A stretch of 41,176 nucleotides of DNA. Source: Chloroflexota bacterium (GTDB lineage: Bacteria > Chloroflexota > Limnocylindria > Limnocylindrales > CSP1-4). Positions 38,184-41,176 of this stretch are shown in pieces. How positions within the stretch are numbered: position 1 is the first letter of the stretch; each line of letters opens with the position of its first letter. The notes beneath the pieces were generated by a model. The model saw only the letters and a list, made by a program, of their open reading frames with translations, was not told the DNA's origin and did no database searches. Location of the stretch: positions 1-41,176 of the forward strand of contig JAJYLZ010000031.1 of assembly GCA_021787395.1 (NCBI GenBank). The letters run 5' to 3'. The position numbers and the translations under genes were made by a program.

Positions 38184-41176
38184 GTGTTCGAAGCCCTGGG
38201 CTCGAAGACCTACAAGCTGCGCTTCCTGATCGTCGTGGTGTGGGTCCTCGCGGTCATCGCCTCGGTCAAGCTGGCCCCGTCGCTGGCCGGCGAGGCCGCC
38301 TCCGACCAGTCCGCGTTCCTGCCCCCGGACGCCCCCTCGATGCTGGCCAACGACGCCATCGAGAAGGCGTTCCCGGGCTCCACCTCCTCCAGCTCCGCCA
38401 CCCTGACCTTCTCGCGCGACTCGGGGCTCACCGCGAGTGACATCGCCTACATCGACTCGACCGCGGCATGGGTCACCAGCAGCGCCGCGCCCGCCGACCT
38501 GCGCAGCGCCGTCACCGGCACGGCCACGGCCGCCTCCCGCCCGGAGCTCGCCTCGATGCTCAAGAGCTCGGACGGCCAGCTCCAGCTGCTGCTCGTGGAC
38601 CTCAACGTCAGCTCGGCCGGCGACCAGGCGGCGACCGTGGTCGGCGACCTCCGCAACTACGTCCCCGCCCACGCACCGGCGGGCCTGGCGGTCCACGTGA
38701 CGGGCACCGCGGGGATCACCAGCGACTACCTCGCGGCGGTCAAGTCCGGCACCGACAGCACGACGCGGGTCACGATCATCCTGGTCCTCGCCATCCTGCT
38801 GCTCATCTACCGGGCCCCCCTCGCGGCCATGGTCCCGCTGGTCACCATCGGCGGCGCCTACGTGGTCGCGCGCGGCGTGCTGGGCATCCTCGCGGCCGCC
38901 GGCTGGAAGATCACCTCGCTGCTGGACACGTTCCTCGTGGTCATGGTGTTCGGGGTGGGGACCGACTACGCGATCTTCCTGATCAGCCGCTTCCGCGAGG
39001 AGATCAGCGGCGGGACGGACTGGCACGACGCATCGCGGGAGACCGTCCGGCGGATCGGCGCCGTCATCTCCGCCTCGGCGGCGACGGTCATCGTGGGCCT
39101 GGGCGCGATGGCGTTCGGCAACTTCGAGATGATCAAGACCACCGGCCCGGCCCTGGCGGTCGCCATCGCCGTGACGCTGGTCGCCGGCCTCACCCTGGCG
39201 CCGGCCCTGCTCGGCATCTTCGGGCACTACCTGTTCTGGCCGCTGCACACGCGGCCCGCGCAGGAGGGCGAGCCCGGCGGCTTCTTCGCCAGGCTGGCCG
39301 CCGCCGTGTCGCGGCACCCGGGCCTGGTCGCGATCGCCCTCGTGGTGGCGCTCGGGCTGCCGGCGACGTTCGTGCCCCAGATGAAGACCAACTTCGACAC
39401 GCTGGCCGAGCTGCCCGCCAGCTCCGACGCCCGCCAGGGCTTCGACATCATCGCGGCGCACCTGGGCAAGGGCAAGCTGGTCCAGTCCACCGCCCTGATC
39501 ACCACCGGCTCGGGCGACGTGCTGGCCCCCGCGGACCTGGCCCGCCTGCGCGACACCGTGGTGGCGCTCCAGCACAGCGCCGGGGTGTCCTCGGTAACGA
39601 GCCTGGTCACGCCCGACGGCGACGGCAAGGTGCCCGACGGCTTCCGCCCGTCGATCCAGCTGGGGACCATCGGCGACGCGTTCTCGGCCAACTCCACCTC
39701 CTCGTCCTCCTCCGCGGCAGCGGCCAGCGGCTCCAGCAGCTCGCTGCTCGACCCCAAGCTGACCGACGGCCTGGACCAGGCGCTCAACTACGTGGGCGCG
39801 CTGGGCGCCGCCTATCCGGACGTCGCCGGCCGCTCCGAGTACCGGGCGGCGCGGCAGTCGATCACCGACGCGCTCGACCTGGTGGCGCGGGTCAAGAAGC
39901 AGAGCGTCGTGGCCACCCAGCTGCGCACGCTCGCGGCGGCCCTCACGGCCCCCAGCTCGGCGGCCGGCGGCGGCGGCGACAGCTCGCTGATGGCGAACTA
40001 CCTGGCCGAGCTCGCGACCGCGTATCCCGAGGTCCGCCCGCTCCCCGCCTACCAAGACGCCGTCAAGGCGGCGGCCTCGCTCGCGTCCAAGCCGACGGCG
40101 ACGGCCGCGGTGGACACGGCCGACGCGATGAACCAGCTCGCGGTCCACTTCGACAGCCAGCCCAACGACACGCTGTCCCCGCAGAGCCTCGCCAACACGC
40201 CGTCCGCGCTGGAGCTCAAGACCGAGGCCAAGACGACGTTCGCGGCGATCCCGACCGCGTTCCACGGCCTGGCGAGCGTGTTCGCGGCGCGCCCGGACGA
40301 CATCTTCGTCCCGGTGGGCCTGGGCGGCGACAACGCCCAGCAGCTCACCGACGCCGTGAACGCCTTCGTATCCGCCGACCACACCGCGACCCGGTTCTAC
40401 GTGGTCACGACCGACGACCCGTACTCGGAGGCGGCGTTCACCACGATCCGCAACACGCAGGCGGCGCTGGCGGCGGCCGCGCCCTCGTTCGGCCCGGGTG
40501 CGACGGCCTACCTCGGCGGCGCCACGGCGCAGTTCTCCGACGTCCAGACCGTCCTCTCGAACGACTTCACGCGGGTCGGCGTCATCACCGTGATCGGCAT
40601 CTTCCTGGTGCTGATGCTCCTGCTGCGGGCGATGGTGGCGCCGCTGTACCTGGTGGGCACGGTGCTGCTCTCGTACCTGTCCGCGGTGGGCCTGTCGGCG
40701 TTCCTGTTCCAGAACGTGCTGCACCACGCCGGCATCAGCTTCTACCTGCCGCTGATGGTGTTCGTGCTGCTGGTGGCGCTGGGCTCCGACTACAACATCT
40801 TCCTGATGAGCCGGGTGCGCGAGGAGAGCGAGACGCGGCCGATCCGGGACGGCATCCGGATCGCGTCGGGCCACACCGGCTCGGTGATCACGTCGGCCGG
40901 CCTGATCCTGGCCGGCACGTTCGGCTCGATGGCCACCGCCCCGCTGATCGTCCTGTTCCAGGTGGGCGTCGCCGTCGCGATCGGCGTGCTCATCGACACC
41001 TTCGTCGTCCGCTCCATCCTGGTGCCCGCCATCACGACCATCGCGGGCGACCGCACCTGGTGGCCGTCCGGGATCCGCCTGGGCGCCCTGGCGCCCGCGG
41101 TCGCGGGGGCCGCCGGTGAGCCCGGGCTGGGCGAGGCCGCGCTGGCGGCGGCGACCGCGAACGAGGCCGCCGGGGC
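38184..41176 (+). CDS. MmpL/RND superfamily exporter (3' end outside window)
   Basis: At least 997 residues, GTG start with GGAGGAG just upstream. Two repeats, each an extracytoplasmic domain followed by a helix bundle. The proton-relay Asp-Tyr pairs are Asp261-Tyr262 (FGVGTDYAIFLISRFREE) in TM4 and Asp869-Tyr870 (LGSDYNIFLMSRVREE) in TM10. A Ser/Ala-rich linker lies near residues 505-525. Such MMPL proteins export lipids, siderophores or drugs in organisms with one membrane plus a complex wall. The substrate is unknown. Regulation by the divergent TetR is indicated by the shared operator region. Confidence 0.93.
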   Translation, partial: MFEALGSKTYKLRFLIVVVWVLAVIASVKLAPSLAGEAASDQSAFLPPDAPSMLANDAIEKAFPGSTSSSSATLTFSRDSGLTASDIAYIDSTAAWVTSSAAPADLRSAVTGTATAASRPELASMLKSSDGQLQLLLVDLNVSSAGDQAATVVGDLRNYVPAHAPAGLAVHVTGTAGITSDYLAAVKSGTDSTTRVTIILVLAILLLIYRAPLAAMVPLVTIGGAYVVARGVLGILAAAGWKITSLLDTFLVVMVFGVGTDYAIFLISRFREEISGGTDWHDASRETVRRIGAVISASAATVIVGLGAMAFGNFEMIKTTGPALAVAIAVTLVAGLTLAPALLGIFGHYLFWPLHTRPAQEGEPGGFFARLAAAVSRHPGLVAIALVVALGLPATFVPQMKTNFDTLAELPASSDARQGFDIIAAHLGKGKLVQSTALITTGSGDVLAPADLARLRDTVVALQHSAGVSSVTSLVTPDGDGKVPDGFRPSIQLGTIGDAFSANSTSSSSSAAAASGSSSSLLDPKLTDGLDQALNYVGALGAAYPDVAGRSEYRAARQSITDALDLVARVKKQSVVATQLRTLAAALTAPSSAAGGGGDSSLMANYLAELATAYPEVRPLPAYQDAVKAAASLASKPTATAAVDTADAMNQLAVHFDSQPNDTLSPQSLANTPSALELKTEAKTTFAAIPTAFHGLASVFAARPDDIFVPVGLGGDNAQQLTDAVNAFVSADHTATRFYVVTTDDPYSEAAFTTIRNTQAALAAAAPSFGPGATAYLGGATAQFSDVQTVLSNDFTRVGVITVIGIFLVLMLLLRAMVAPLYLVGTVLLSYLSAVGLSAFLFQNVLHHAGISFYLPLMVFVLLVALGSDYNIFLMSRVREESETRPIRDGIRIASGHTGSVITSAGLILAGTFGSMATAPLIVLFQVGVAVAIGVLIDTFVVRSILVPAITTIAGDRTWWPSGIRLGALAPAVAGAAGEPGLGEAALAAATANEAAG

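Noticed and set aside
38058..40874. 938-codon minus-strand open frame opposite the MmpL gene
   Set aside because: Shadow of the exporter; composition is Arg/Gly/His/Asp-rich with no recognisable fold.

Overview
The window is a very GC-rich bacterial chromosome segment (roughly 70-75% GC, strong G/C bias at third codon positions, many GTG and some TTG starts). It carries ordinary housekeeping, membrane and export genes. I see no phage, insertion sequence, CRISPR array or rRNA. Several genes have a TAnnnT -10 hexamer only 6-7 bases before the start codon, so their mRNAs are probably leaderless; others use a GGAGG ribosome binding site. Together with the gene set (LuxR-type AAA/TPR regulator, MmpL-like RND exporter with TetR, no outer-membrane genes) this suggests an uncultured Chloroflexota lineage (Limnocylindria-like) or, less likely, an actinobacterium. 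That assignment is inference.

Layout. 1-2915 (-): large AAA/TPR regulator running off the left edge. 2981-5646: DNA methyltransferase converging on a secreted, Pro/Thr-rich SH3 protein. 5943-7191: degenerate NERD-like membrane protein, tRNA-Ile(UAU) and a small unknown gene. 7472-10227: class V aminotransferase divergent from a double-rhodanese protein, then an unknown duplicated-domain protein. 10314-12946: ATP-dependent DNA ligase sharing a back-to-back promoter with a GNAT acetyltransferase and a small coupled gene. 12995-17150: overlapping operon of a polyprenyl-type glycosyltransferase, a flippase-like membrane protein and an unknown gene, divergent from a GT39-type glycosyltransferase. 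17562-19208: molybdopterin oxidoreductase and two membrane proteins. 19434-21813: frameshifted membrane gene and an ABC-2 permease without its ATPase. 21814-22177: a gap holding a strongly folded, possibly RNA-coding element. 22178-25045 (-): transaldolase-like aldolase, VIT1-type iron/manganese transporter with a ferritin-like domain, and a cyclase-fold protein. 25152-29082: methyltransferase, arrestin-like protein, dienelactone hydrolase and class I aminotransferase. 29410-32961: small membrane genes, a Crp/Fnr regulator and an MFS transporter fused to a cyclic-nucleotide-binding domain. 33145-36509 (-): MarR, 14-TM drug exporter and ArsB-like permease as an overlapping operon. 36688-41176: putative membrane sensor, TetR, and a divergent MmpL/RND exporter that runs off the right edge.

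How the parts work together. The right third is an export/stress region with two classic local circuits: MarR controlling its own MFS operon through a 10-bp-arm palindrome over its promoter and start codon, and TetR controlling the MmpL gene through clustered GATAC/GTATC sites over a good sigma-70 promoter. A hairpin element occurs twice in this region, each time between two minus-strand genes. The most unusual items are the tRNA-Ile(UAU), the folded element at 21883-22091, the two-copy hairpin element, the leaderless promoter pattern, and several proteins with a lost catalytic residue (P-loop lysine, rhodanese cysteine, NERD nuclease residues).
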